DNA from: Firmicutes bacterium HGW-Firmicutes-7
GTDB lineage: Bacteria; Bacillota; Clostridia; Lachnospirales; Vallitaleaceae
Direction of reading: 5' to 3'
NCBI GenBank assembly: GCA_002841375.1
Contig: PGZO01000008.1
Location: 62,001 to 126,000 of the forward strand
DNA length: 64,000 nucleotides
Below, piece by piece: positions 46,153 through 54,907 of the stretch; the first letter of the stretch is position 1; every line of letters begins with the position of its first letter. Under the pieces are notes generated by a model, which did not search any database, had not been told where the DNA came from, and saw nothing but the letters and a program-made list of their open reading frames with translations. Made by a program: the position numbers and the translations under genes.

Positions 46153-47466
46153 ATGTCAACAAATTTCAAAGATACTATTATAAATAGCGTTATGAAGGCA
46201 GTCAACACAAAAGGTGTCTTAGCTTTAAAAGAAGGAATCCTTTATACCTTACCATTAACGATGGTAGGTTCCATATTTCTATTACTTGCACAGTTACCCA
46301 TTAAAGCACTTAACGATTGGTTTACAAGCATCTTTGGCCCTGCCTGGACTGAACCTTTATTTCAAGTCTATAATGCAACCTTTGCAATAATTGCATTAGT
46401 ATCTGTAATTACAATCGCCTATGCATATGCCAAAAACAGTGGTCATGACGGCTTAATGGCTGGTATTTTATCGCTTGTCGTATTTCTCATTACGACCAGT
46501 TCAAGTGTCACAGATGCTGCTAGTGGCGTTACCATTGGTGGTGTTATTCCTAGAGCCTGGACTGGTGGGCAAGGTATGGTAACAGCGATCATTATAGGTT
46601 TGATCGTTGGGGCTCTTTACTCAAAGCTTTTAGATAAAAACTTATCCATTAAAATGCCCGATGGTGTACCTGAAGGTGTTACAAAGCAGTTTGCTGCTTT
46701 AATTCCAGCTGCCATAATTTTTACTGGTGCTATGCTTGTTTATATATTCTTCAATGTTGCTTTAAAAACAACGTTTATTGAATGGATTTATATGGTTATT
46801 CAATATCCACTTCAAAACCTTACAGATTCATTGCCTGCCATCATGTTGATTTGTGCAATTGCACCTTTCTTATGGGTCTTTGGCGTACATGGTACATCCA
46901 TTGTAACTGGCGTCATGGATGGAATCTTTTTAGCTAATACAATGGCTAACCAAGCAATTATTGACAGTGGCTTAGCATTAACCCTTGAAAATGGCGCTAA
47001 AATTGTAACAAAACAATTTTTTGACAACTTTATCATTATGACTGGTACTGGTATTACCATTGGATTGGTTGTTGCAATGATTATTGCAGGAAAATCCGCT
47101 CAGTCTAAAGCCCTTGGTAAAATCGCAATATTCCCTGCAATCTTTAATATCAACGAACCCGTCACCTTTGGGTTCCCAATTGTTATGAATCCCCTTACCT
47201 TCGTGCCCTTTGTGCTGATTGGGCCTATTGCTGCATTGATTACCTATACAGCAATAGCGATAGGTTTTATGCCCCCCTTTGGCGGCGTTATGGTACCATG
47301 GACGACTCCACCAATCATCTCTGGTTTTATAGTCGCCGGCTGGCAAGGTGCTTTAGTCCAAATCATTCTCTTAGCAACGTCTGTATTGATTTACTTCCCA
47401 TTCTTTAAAAAACAAGATGCAATTCATTTAAAGAATGAGAATGAAGCGAGTGGCGAACTTATTTAG
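46153..47466 (+). CDS. PTS lactose/cellobiose-family IIC permease
   Basis: A 437-aa membrane permease with about 10 helices. Family marks: LYTLPLTMVGSIFLL near the N-terminus, FLWVFGVHGTSIVTGVMD in the middle, and NINEPVTFGFPIVMNPLTFVPF with the conserved NEP and GxP parts. Imports a beta-glucoside such as cellobiose as its 6-phosphate. A 145-bp gap from IIB contains no ORF. Confidence 0.95.
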   Translation: MSTNFKDTIINSVMKAVNTKGVLALKEGILYTLPLTMVGSIFLLLAQLPIKALNDWFTSIFGPAWTEPLFQVYNATFAIIALVSVITIAYAYAKNSGHDGLMAGILSLVVFLITTSSSVTDAASGVTIGGVIPRAWTGGQGMVTAIIIGLIVGALYSKLLDKNLSIKMPDGVPEGVTKQFAALIPAAIIFTGAMLVYIFFNVALKTTFIEWIYMVIQYPLQNLTDSLPAIMLICAIAPFLWVFGVHGTSIVTGVMDGIFLANTMANQAIIDSGLALTLENGAKIVTKQFFDNFIIMTGTGITIGLVVAMIIAGKSAQSKALGKIAIFPAIFNINEPVTFGFPIVMNPLTFVPFVLIGPIAALITYTAIAIGFMPPFGGVMVPWTTPPIISGFIVAGWQGALVQIILLATSVLIYFPFFKKQDAIHLKNENEASGELI

Positions 47467-47488
47467 CAACATAGATTCGTATAAAAAA

Positions 47489-47567
47489 AGCAACCTCAAT
47501 GAGGGTGAAATAATCACAATTTCTCCTTCATTGATGCTTACTAACAGATTAATAAAATTGTGAGGTT
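47489..47567 (+). promoter_or_regulatory. Structured IIC-GH1 intercistronic region
   Basis: TCACAATTT (47514-47522) is fully complementary to AAATTGTGA (47555-47563), and AACCTCA (47492-47498) to TGAGGTT (47561-47567). Both pairings would cover the GTGAGG SD of the GH1 gene. A competing stem (CAATGAGG with CCTTCATTG) is also possible. Translational control or mRNA processing is inferred. Confidence 0.4.
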
Positions 47568-47574
47568 ATAACAT

Positions 47575-48996
47575 ATGAACTATTCAAAACTAAAACCATT
47601 TAGTGATCATTTTTTATGGGGAGCTTCCACCTCTGCTTATCAATTTGAAGGCGCATGGAATGAAGATGGAAAAGGTCCGTCTGTCATGGATATGGGAAAT
47701 CACGCTAAAGATATCTCTGACTTTAAAGTAACAAGTAATCATTATCATAACTACAAAGAGGATATTGCATTGCTTGCTGAAATGGGCTTTAAAACCTATC
47801 GTTTTTCGATTGCATGGACTAGAATATTTCCCCACGGAACAGGAGAAATCAATCAAAAAGGAATAGATTTTTACAATAGTTTAATTAATGAACTATTAAA
47901 ATACAATATAGAACCCATTGTAACAGTTTACCATTTTGATCTACCTTATGCGTTGCATTTAAAAGGCGGCTGGTCCAACAAAGAGACCATAGATGCCTTT
48001 GTTAACTATGTAGATGTACTTTATTCTCATTTTAGCGATAGAGTTAAATATTGGTTAACGATTAATGAGCAAAATATGATGATTCTTCATGGCGCTGCAA
48101 TCGGGCTTGTCAATCCAAACTCAAAGAATCAAGAAAAGACGCTTTATCAACAAAACCACCATATGCTCCTTGCACAAGCAAGAGCGATTAAGCTCTTTCA
48201 TGAAATATGTCCAAGTGGAAAGATCGGGCCCGCGCCCAATATTACAGCTATCTACCCCGCCAGTTCAAAACCTGAAGATATTATTGCAGCTATGAACTTA
48301 ACGTCTATACGAAACTGGCTCTACCTTGATATGGCTGTATTTGGCACTTACAATGATATTGCTTGGAGTTACTTGGAAGAAAAAGGTTATACTCCAATAA
48401 TCGAAGAAGGAGACATGGAAATTTTAGGAGATGCGAAAGCCAAACCTGATTTTATTGCCTTCAACTACTATGCCTCCAGTACCGTATCAGCAAGCAAAAA
48501 TGATGCTACTGATAAAGGTACGATCGGAGATCAACAACTTTCTTTAGGTGAAATTGGTGTTTATCGTGGCGAATCCAATCCAAATCTAGAAAAAACACCT
48601 TTTGGATGGGAAATTGATCCAATTGGATTCCGCACGACTTTACGAGAACTCAATGATAGATATCATCTACCACTCATTGTGACCGAAAATGGTTTAGGTG
48701 AGTATGACAAGCTTGAAGCTGGTGACGTTGTTAATGATGATTATAGAATCAATTACTTACGTGACCATATTCAACAAGCTCAATTAGCTATCGGTGATGG
48801 TGTGCAACTATTTGGATATTGTCCTTGGTCTGCAATCGACCTTGTGAGCACTCATTCAGGCTGCAGCAAACGTTATGGCTTTGTATTTGTAAATCGAGAT
48901 GAGCACGACTTAAAGGATTTGAAACGTATAAAAAAGAAAAGCTTCCACTGGTATAAAAAAGTAATTGAAACAAATGGTAAGGATTTAAGTTCATAA
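47575..48996 (+). CDS. GH1 6-phospho-beta-glucosidase
   Basis: A 473-aa cytoplasmic (beta/alpha)8 glycosidase that would cleave cellobiose-6-phosphate type products of the PTS. Acid/base Glu in WLTINEQN (about residue 165), nucleophile Glu in LIVTENGLG (about 370), N-terminal FLWGASTSAYQFEGA. The C-terminal STHSGCSKRYGF holds the Ser, Lys and Tyr pattern that binds the 6-phosphate, which separates it from plain beta-glucosidases. Confidence 0.94.
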   Translation: MNYSKLKPFSDHFLWGASTSAYQFEGAWNEDGKGPSVMDMGNHAKDISDFKVTSNHYHNYKEDIALLAEMGFKTYRFSIAWTRIFPHGTGEINQKGIDFYNSLINELLKYNIEPIVTVYHFDLPYALHLKGGWSNKETIDAFVNYVDVLYSHFSDRVKYWLTINEQNMMILHGAAIGLVNPNSKNQEKTLYQQNHHMLLAQARAIKLFHEICPSGKIGPAPNITAIYPASSKPEDIIAAMNLTSIRNWLYLDMAVFGTYNDIAWSYLEEKGYTPIIEEGDMEILGDAKAKPDFIAFNYYASSTVSASKNDATDKGTIGDQQLSLGEIGVYRGESNPNLEKTPFGWEIDPIGFRTTLRELNDRYHLPLIVTENGLGEYDKLEAGDVVNDDYRINYLRDHIQQAQLAIGDGVQLFGYCPWSAIDLVSTHSGCSKRYGFVFVNRDEHDLKDLKRIKKKSFHWYKKVIETNGKDLSS

Positions 48997-49051
48997 GGTT
49001 AAATACCAATTCTCAAAAAAACAATACGCAACAATAAAGGAGAGATCAAAT

Positions 49052-49315
49052 TTGGTTACTCAAAGCATCGTCATTGAAAACAAATCAGGTCTTCATGCAA
49101 GACCAGCTAGTAATTTAGTAACTGCAGCTTCCAAGTTCAAGTCAGCAATTTTTATTAAAAAAGGCGAAAAATCCTTTATAGCTAAATCGATTTTAAGCGT
49201 TATGAGTGCGGGAATCAAGAGAGATACCGAAATTGAGCTCATCTGCGATGGTGAAGATGAATCAGATGCATTAAAAACATTAGTCAGCCTTATTGAATCA
49301 GGTTTAGGAGAGTAA
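49052..49315 (+). CDS. HPr family phosphocarrier protein
   Basis: An 87-aa protein. Active His in SGLHARPASNLV and the regulatory Ser region in AKSILSVMSAGI are both present, so it can take phosphate from enzyme I and may also be a target of HPr kinase. TTG start with AAGGAG 9 nt upstream. Being inside the sigma-54 operon, it is probably an operon-specific HPr in addition to a housekeeping copy elsewhere. Confidence 0.94.
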   Translation: MVTQSIVIENKSGLHARPASNLVTAASKFKSAIFIKKGEKSFIAKSILSVMSAGIKRDTEIELICDGEDESDALKTLVSLIESGLGE

Positions 49316-49351
49316 GTAGAATCATCCAAAGAAGGAAGGCGCTGAAATAGT

Positions 49352-50770
49352 ATGAAAATGGAATTTAATCAAGAGATGGCTTTAAAACAAAATCTTGTTA
49401 TTACCCAAGAGCTCCAACAAGCCCTTAAAATACTTCAGCTTCCCCTTCAAGACCTTCATCAGGAAATATATCAGGAGTATCAAGAAAACCCGCTACTAGA
49501 AGTGGCAGATATGTCTGATCAACAAGATGCCGACGGTTTAGACGAAGTCTTAACATGTGGTATTTCATATAAAGAGTTGATACGTCAATTCGAGGATGCC
49601 TCTTACACAAATATAAGCTACACATCAGAGCAAAAACAGGATGATCCTTATTGTTTTGTTTCACAAAGGATACGTCTCATTGACTATATATATGAACAAA
49701 TTCAGGATTTTCAGTTAGATAAAAGCTGGTCTACACTCTGTTATTTCTTAGCTGAAAACCTTGATGAACGTGGTTATTTTGATGAAAGCCTTGAGGACTT
49801 ATCTTTAGAAATTGGGTTAGAAAAAGCGCATTTAGAAAAAGCGCTATTCATTCTACAAACGCTCAAACCCGATGGCATTGGTGCTAGAAATCTTAAGGAA
49901 TGTCTTATCATACAACTCAAAAAGAAAAAAATAACTGATCACAATCTTTTTCGTATTATTGAAGACCACCTTGAATTTCTTGGTGACTTTAAACACAAGA
50001 AAATAGCTTCTGAAATGAATCTAGAATTAGAAACAATAGTGCGATATCACTCTATCATCAAATCCTTGGAGCCCTATCCATCAAGGGGCTTTTACACTGG
50101 TGAAGTTGATCAATACATCGCACCAGAAGCATACATACGGGAAATGAATGGACAATTTATCATTTTAATGAACGATAGATTTATACCTACCTTAAAAATC
50201 AATGCAATCTATAAAGAAATCCTTACTCAAAAAACCAATAAAGAAACGAACGACTACATAAAGGACAGATTGAAGCGCGCTCAAAACTTTATTAAGAACA
50301 TAGAAAATAGAAACAGAACCTTATATCGCGTAATAGAGGCTATTGTTGAACGACAGCAAAAATATCTCCAACTAGGGCATGAATACCTTAATCCTATGTT
50401 AATAAAGGATATCGCATTAGAACTTAGTTTACACGAATCTACTGTCAGTAGAGCCATTAAAGGAAAATACGTCTATACACCTCACCACTTAATTCTTATC
50501 AAAGATCTGTTTACAATAGGAATAGCTACTGACAACGCTAACATAACGTCTACAAATATAATTAAGAAAGCAATTGCTCACCTTATCAATGATGAGAATA
50601 CGTCAAAACCCTTGTCAGACCAAGACCTGAGTAATCTTTTAGAAAGTCAGAATATGCCTATTTCCAGAAGGACAGTAGCAAAATATCGCGAAGAGATGAG
50701 CATCTTAACTTCATCTAAAAGAAAGGCCAATGCTTCAATACAAAAAAATCAACAAACCATATGTAATTAG
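49352..50770 (+). CDS. rpoN: RNA polymerase sigma-54 factor
   Basis: A 472-aa alternative sigma factor. Region I is Gln/Leu-rich (MALKQNLVITQELQQALKILQLPLQDL); core-binding region about 95-290 (GARNLKECLIIQL); HTH about 345-375 (HESTVSRAIKGKYVYTP); RpoN box near the C-terminus (SRRTVAKYREEM), which reads the -24 GG element. It lies inside the operon that begins with a sigma-54 promoter and next to a sigma-54 activator, so it likely increases its own expression. Confidence 0.96.
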   Translation: MKMEFNQEMALKQNLVITQELQQALKILQLPLQDLHQEIYQEYQENPLLEVADMSDQQDADGLDEVLTCGISYKELIRQFEDASYTNISYTSEQKQDDPYCFVSQRIRLIDYIYEQIQDFQLDKSWSTLCYFLAENLDERGYFDESLEDLSLEIGLEKAHLEKALFILQTLKPDGIGARNLKECLIIQLKKKKITDHNLFRIIEDHLEFLGDFKHKKIASEMNLELETIVRYHSIIKSLEPYPSRGFYTGEVDQYIAPEAYIREMNGQFIILMNDRFIPTLKINAIYKEILTQKTNKETNDYIKDRLKRAQNFIKNIENRNRTLYRVIEAIVERQQKYLQLGHEYLNPMLIKDIALELSLHESTVSRAIKGKYVYTPHHLILIKDLFTIGIATDNANITSTNIIKKAIAHLINDENTSKPLSDQDLSNLLESQNMPISRRTVAKYREEMSILTSSKRKANASIQKNQQTICN

Positions 50771-50811
50771 GATATATATACAGATCAAGAAAATTAGAAC
50801 AGGAGATTATT

Positions 50812-52128
50812 ATGAAGAAGTTAAAAATCGTAACAATTGGTGGTGGCTCGAGCTACACACCAGAATTACTTGAAGGCTTTATTAAAAGATATCACGAACT
50901 ACCAATTACTGAGCTTTGGCTTGTGGATATTGAGGAAGGAAAAGAAAAGCTTGAAATCGTGGGTAGCCTTGCAAAAAGAATGGTAGAAAAATCTGGCTTA
51001 CCAATTCAAATATATACGACCTTAGATAGAAGAGAAGCACTTAAGAATGCAGATTTTGTAACAACCCAATTGAGAGTTGGTTTACTAGAGGCAAGAATTA
51101 AGGATGAACGTATCCCACTATCCCATGGTTATATAGGTCAAGAAACAAATGGTGCTGGAGGTCTATTCAAGGGACTTAGAACAATTCCAGTTATTCTTGA
51201 TATTGACAAAGACATGAGTCAACTCTGTCCAGATGCTTGGCTGATCAACTTTGCAAACCCATCTGGTATGGTTACTGAAGCACTCCTTAAATATGGCCTG
51301 AACAAAAAAATAGTGGGTCTATGTAATGTTCCTATCGGCATGGAAATGGGCATTGCAAAAGGCTTAGCCGTTGACTCAAGTCGTATTCACATTGATTTTG
51401 CCGGTCTTAATCATATGGTTTTTGGTCTAAAAGTTTTTCTAGACGGAGACAACATTACCAAAGAAGTCATAGAAAAGATTGGGTCAGGAGAAATTAATAT
51501 ATTTGTTAAAAATGTTAAGGATATTGCTTGGTCAAAAGAATTTATTGAAGGCTTAGGGGTTATCCCTTGTCCTTACCATCGCTATTACTTCCAAAAAGAA
51601 AAAATGCTTGAAGTAGAGCTTGAAGAATATAGTAAGGGCGAAACAAGAGGAGAGGTTGTAAAACGCTTAGAAGCAGATCTGTTTGATCTTTATAAGGATC
51701 CTCATTTGAATGTGAAACCACCTCAATTAGAAGAAAGAGGCGGAGCCTACTACAGTGATGCGGCATGCCGCCTGATCAGCTCAATTTACAACGGAAAAGG
51801 AGATATCCAGCCTGTCAATGTAAGAAATAATGGTGCTATCTCCTCCTTACCATCAGATGCTGCAGTAGAAGTGAGTTGTATGATTACAAAGGATGGTCCT
51901 GTTCCACTGACAATGGGTGAGCTTCCCAATGCTGTCAATGGTCTCGTCCAAGAAATAAAAGCCTTTGAAAGAGCAGCAGTTGACGCAGCAGTGACAGGAG
52001 ATTACAGTAAGGCTCTTGTCGCAATGACAATCAATCCACTTATTCAGTCCGAAAAAATGGCAAGGATATTATTGGATGAATTATTAGAAGCTCATAAAGA
52101 ATATTTGCCACAATTCAACCTAAAGTAG
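50812..52128 (+). CDS. GH4 6-phospho-beta-glucosidase
   Basis: A 438-aa NAD+- and Mn2+-dependent glycosidase that uses a redox-elimination mechanism. N-terminal Rossmann motif TIGGGSSYTPELLEGF; GLCNVPIGM holds the metal-binding Cys typical of the phospho-beta-glucosidase branch; FAGLNHMVFG holds the metal-binding His; NPSGMVTEAL is also conserved. Last gene of the operon, giving it two unrelated phospho-glucosidases (GH1 and GH4), perhaps for different aglycones. Confidence 0.94.
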   Translation: MKKLKIVTIGGGSSYTPELLEGFIKRYHELPITELWLVDIEEGKEKLEIVGSLAKRMVEKSGLPIQIYTTLDRREALKNADFVTTQLRVGLLEARIKDERIPLSHGYIGQETNGAGGLFKGLRTIPVILDIDKDMSQLCPDAWLINFANPSGMVTEALLKYGLNKKIVGLCNVPIGMEMGIAKGLAVDSSRIHIDFAGLNHMVFGLKVFLDGDNITKEVIEKIGSGEINIFVKNVKDIAWSKEFIEGLGVIPCPYHRYYFQKEKMLEVELEEYSKGETRGEVVKRLEADLFDLYKDPHLNVKPPQLEERGGAYYSDAACRLISSIYNGKGDIQPVNVRNNGAISSLPSDAAVEVSCMITKDGPVPLTMGELPNAVNGLVQEIKAFERAAVDAAVTGDYSKALVAMTINPLIQSEKMARILLDELLEAHKEYLPQFNLK

Positions 52129-52165
52129 TACCACAAATTGCTTAGGCATGCCACTGTTATCCTAT

Positions 52166-52225
52166 AATAGAGAGGGCAAATGAATTTTTCGGAAACTTCC
52201 CGATCATTCATTCACCCTCTCTATT
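52166..52225. terminator. Terminator at the end of the PTS operon
   Basis: 11-bp stem AATAGAGAGGG/CCCTCTCTATT with a further inner AATGAA/TTCATT pair. It lies between the convergent GH4 and HIT genes. Confidence 0.85.
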
Positions 52226-52258
52226 TGCTTTAAGTACACTTTTTTTGTGGACTTTCCC

Positions 52259-52681
52259 TTAAAGATTACTTTTTATAGCTTCAATCATACTACTATATTC
52301 ACCCTCTGATAGATACACTTTACCAGGATTCATTTCAAATGTAGATCCCCACATTTCTTTGCCTTCATACTTAGGAACTAAGTGCATGTGTAGATGTGGC
52401 ATTTTATCCCCGTAAGCACAATAATTCATTTTATTCGGGCTAAATGCTTTAAACACTGCACCAGCGGCTCTTGAAACATCTTTCATAAAAACAGCAAGTT
52501 CTTCATCCTTTAGATTAAAGAGCTCTGTTTCATGACGATCAAAAGCAACGATCACTCTTCCTTTATGTGTTTGTTCTTTAAATAAGAAAAGTGTTGAAGC
52601 CTCTAATTTACAAATTTCAATCATAAGATTGTCAAGTCTTTCATCCTTCATACAATAAAAACAATTCGTGTCTACTGCCAT
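52259..52681 (-). CDS. HIT family nucleotide-binding protein
   Basis: A 140-aa cytoplasmic protein of the histidine triad superfamily. The triad HLHMHLVPKY is at about residues 98-107; an N-terminal CFYC pair may bind zinc. Family members hydrolyse nucleoside phosphoramidates or dinucleoside polyphosphates; the substrate is unknown here. Monocistronic; SD AAGGAG precedes the ATG. Confidence 0.9.
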   Translation of the reverse strand: MAVDTNCFYCMKDERLDNLMIEICKLEASTLFLFKEQTHKGRVIVAFDRHETELFNLKDEELAVFMKDVSRAAGAVFKAFSPNKMNYCAYGDKMPHLHMHLVPKYEGKEMWGSTFEMNPGKVYLSEGEYSSMIEAIKSNL

Positions 52682-52779
52682 AATTATATCTCCTTAAAGT
52701 TAATAATTTATGATGATTATAGCACATCAAATCCATCCATTGCAAAAGCTAATGGACGAGTTTTTTATTTATTTCTTAC

Positions 52780-53559
52780 CTATCGTATATATTCTTGTAA
52801 TTCTTCTCTTTGCAGAATCTCCTCGGCTGCTTCTTGATCTAACACAACGGTAACATCGTTGTGCAATTGAAGTATAGATGCTGGCACATTCGGAGAAATA
52901 TCTCCAAATAAAGTTTTAGAAATAATATTAGCCTTACTTTTACCGCTTGCGATCAATAGTATTTTTCTTGAATGCATAATGTTGCCAATGCCCATGCTTA
53001 TTGCTTGTCGAGGCACTTCTTCTTCTGATTCAAAAAAACGGGCATTTGCTTCTATCGTCTCTTGATCAAGATTAACCAAATGCGTTCTTGCTTCAAAACT
53101 AACATCAGGTTCATTAAAGCCTATATGTCCATTATTACCTATCCCTAATACCTGTAAATCAATTCCTCCACAACTGTATATTTGTTCATTATAGCTTTCA
53201 CATTCTTCTTTAGTATTAACATTTTCTCCATTAGGTATATGAATATTCTCGGAACTAATATTAATGTGATTAAACAATTTCTCATTCATGTAATAAGCGT
53301 AGCTTTGCTCATTATCTTTTTTAATCGGGAAGTACTCGTCTAAGTTAAAAGTTTTCACTTGAGAAAAATCCACACCATTACTTTTATATCCATACACCAT
53401 TTCTTTGTATAATCCAATTGGTGTACCACCCGTAGCTAATCCCAAAATACTATTTGGCTTTATCGTCACTTGAGCTAATACAATACTTGCAGTTTTCTTA
53501 CTCATTTCCTCATAAGATTCAGTAATATAAATTGTTATTCCATTTAATTTTAATCTCAT
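52780..53559 (-). CDS. nagB: Glucosamine-6-phosphate deaminase
   Basis: A 259-aa enzyme converting glucosamine-6-phosphate to fructose-6-phosphate and ammonia. Motifs: GLATGGTPIGLY (phosphate loop), FNLDEYFPIKKDNEQSY, and GIGNNGHIGFNEPD with the catalytic Asp/His region. Length is close to the short Gram-positive form. It lies 67 bp downstream of the ROK regulator gene and is probably transcribed with it. Confidence 0.95.
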   Translation of the reverse strand: MRLKLNGITIYITESYEEMSKKTASIVLAQVTIKPNSILGLATGGTPIGLYKEMVYGYKSNGVDFSQVKTFNLDEYFPIKKDNEQSYAYYMNEKLFNHINISSENIHIPNGENVNTKEECESYNEQIYSCGGIDLQVLGIGNNGHIGFNEPDVSFEARTHLVNLDQETIEANARFFESEEEVPRQAISMGIGNIMHSRKILLIASGKSKANIISKTLFGDISPNVPASILQLHNDVTVVLDQEAAEEILQREELQEYIR

Positions 53560-53626
53560 TTTTTTGTCCTTTCATTTTATAATCAAATACTATAAGGTGC
53601 TTATTATATATAGCAAATCACTTAGC

Positions 53627-54754
53627 TTATTTTATTAGTGATTTAATAACTTCTTGCGTCCCTAGATAAATACATCCTTTTAGCGCCGGTTGTTCAAGTT
53701 CAGATTTGATGATTTCTGCTTTCAACGGTGAAGTCTGATTCACCAATGCCTGAATGTCCATAGCCATTGAAGGATTAATATTAAGTACTGCTCCTGCAAT
53801 GATCACATTCTCTATATCTAAGATAGCCGTTACATTACTGATAGCGATACTTATGGTTTCAACAATTTCATGATAAAGCCGTTGTGCAATTTCTTCTTTT
53901 TTTAACAGTTTTTTCTTAAAGGTTTCAATACTGATCTCGTCATCTGTTAAGCTTTTATATCGCTCAAGAATTGCATTAATACTTACTAATTCTTCTAACG
54001 TTTTATATGTTGTGGTTGTTTTTATTTGGCTAGGAATAATAAATCCAACTTCTCCCGCTGCATTACGATCACCTTCATAGAGCTGACCGTTTATCATAAT
54101 TCCTGAACCTACGCCTGTTTCAAAGCTTATATAATATAAATTCCCTTTGATAATCTGATGGTTATACGCTTTTTCTGCAATAAGGGCCAAGTTAATATCA
54201 TTTTTAACTATAATTTCACAATTGAATTGGCATTTGATATAATCTAGAAACCCTTTCATCTTCACTTCTTTTTGTTTTAGGTTTGACAAATAATACTGCC
54301 CATTATGTCCTACTACACCTGGATATGCAATAATAATCTTTAGAATTAAATCCTTAGAAACCTTGCTTAAATCCATAATACTTCTAAGAATATGTTCATC
54401 TTCTATGTCAATGTTATAACTATACTTTTGAAAACCTTTGGTCTCACCTGTCAAGTTATTAACAGAGAGCCTCATAGAATTTTTGGATAAATCAATAGAG
54501 AGAATATATCCATATTCTTTGTTAATATCTATAAAGGTACCCTTTTTACCTAGTTGATTATCTGCTTTCCCAAGCTCTACTATAATGTTTTGTCTAATTA
54601 ACTCATCCACATTTTTTGATATCGTCGGTTTTGAAGTATTTAGAGCTTTTGCAATATCTGCTCGTGAAGCAGGGCCTTTGCTCAATAAGTATTCAATAAT
54701 TAACTTTTGGTTATTTATTTTCACGTCAATTTGTGTGTTCGCTGATAATAACAT
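53627..54754 (-). CDS. ROK family transcriptional repressor
   Basis: A 375-aa protein: N-terminal winged HTH (about 10-75: GPASRADIAKALNTSKPTISKNVDELI) and a ROK sugar-binding domain (about 85-370). Two features are unusual. The zinc-binding cysteine motif of typical ROK proteins (CxCGxxGC) is absent, and the sugar/zinc-binding GEIGH reads GEVGF. Ligand recognition may differ from NagC/XylR. It heads the nagB operon and has an autoregulatory operator at its promoter; amino sugar control is inferred from nagB. Confidence 0.9.
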   Translation of the reverse strand: MLLSANTQIDVKINNQKLIIEYLLSKGPASRADIAKALNTSKPTISKNVDELIRQNIIVELGKADNQLGKKGTFIDINKEYGYILSIDLSKNSMRLSVNNLTGETKGFQKYSYNIDIEDEHILRSIMDLSKVSKDLILKIIIAYPGVVGHNGQYYLSNLKQKEVKMKGFLDYIKCQFNCEIIVKNDINLALIAEKAYNHQIIKGNLYYISFETGVGSGIMINGQLYEGDRNAAGEVGFIIPSQIKTTTTYKTLEELVSINAILERYKSLTDDEISIETFKKKLLKKEEIAQRLYHEIVETISIAISNVTAILDIENVIIAGAVLNINPSMAMDIQALVNQTSPLKAEIIKSELEQPALKGCIYLGTQEVIKSLIK

Positions 54755-54779
54755 ATTACATCTCCCAACACTAATATAG

Positions 54780-54828
54780 TTAGTTAAGTTTATTTACTAA
54801 TTATATTCTATAAATATATTGCTGTCAA
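54780..54828 (-). promoter_or_regulatory. Consensus sigma-A promoter with ROK-type operator
   Basis: On the minus strand TTGACA (54828-54823), 17-bp spacer, TATAAT (54805-54800). Overlapping the last -10 base and covering +1 is an imperfect palindrome (54780-54800) with half-sites TTAGTTAA and TTTACTAA separated by 5 bp, resembling XylR/NagC-type ROK operators. It gives a simple model of autorepression. Confidence 0.85.
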
Positions 54829-54863
54829 GTAAGTAATCGCAAATTATGAGCGTTCGAAAAAAA

Positions 54864-54891
54864 TTCCCTAAAACGCCTTTGTCTTAGGGAA
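54864..54891 (-). terminator. Terminator of the permease-ferredoxin operon
   Basis: 8-bp stem TTCCCTAA/TTAGGGAA with a 12-nt loop; on the minus strand a run of seven T follows. It lies just past the stop of the gene at 54908. Confidence 0.88.
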
Positions 54892-54907
54892 TAACTTCTG
54901 TACATTA

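Noticed and set aside
46978-47346. Open frame of about 120 codons opposite the PTS IIC gene
   Set aside because: Antisense shadow; residue composition is unlike real proteins of this genome and no start signal is present.
52780-54754. The PTS operon as a chitobiose system because nagB and a ROK gene are close
   Set aside because: The PTS operon ends at its own terminator and carries phospho-beta-glucosidases; nagB-ROK is a separate unit on the other strand, so cellobiose-type substrates fit better.
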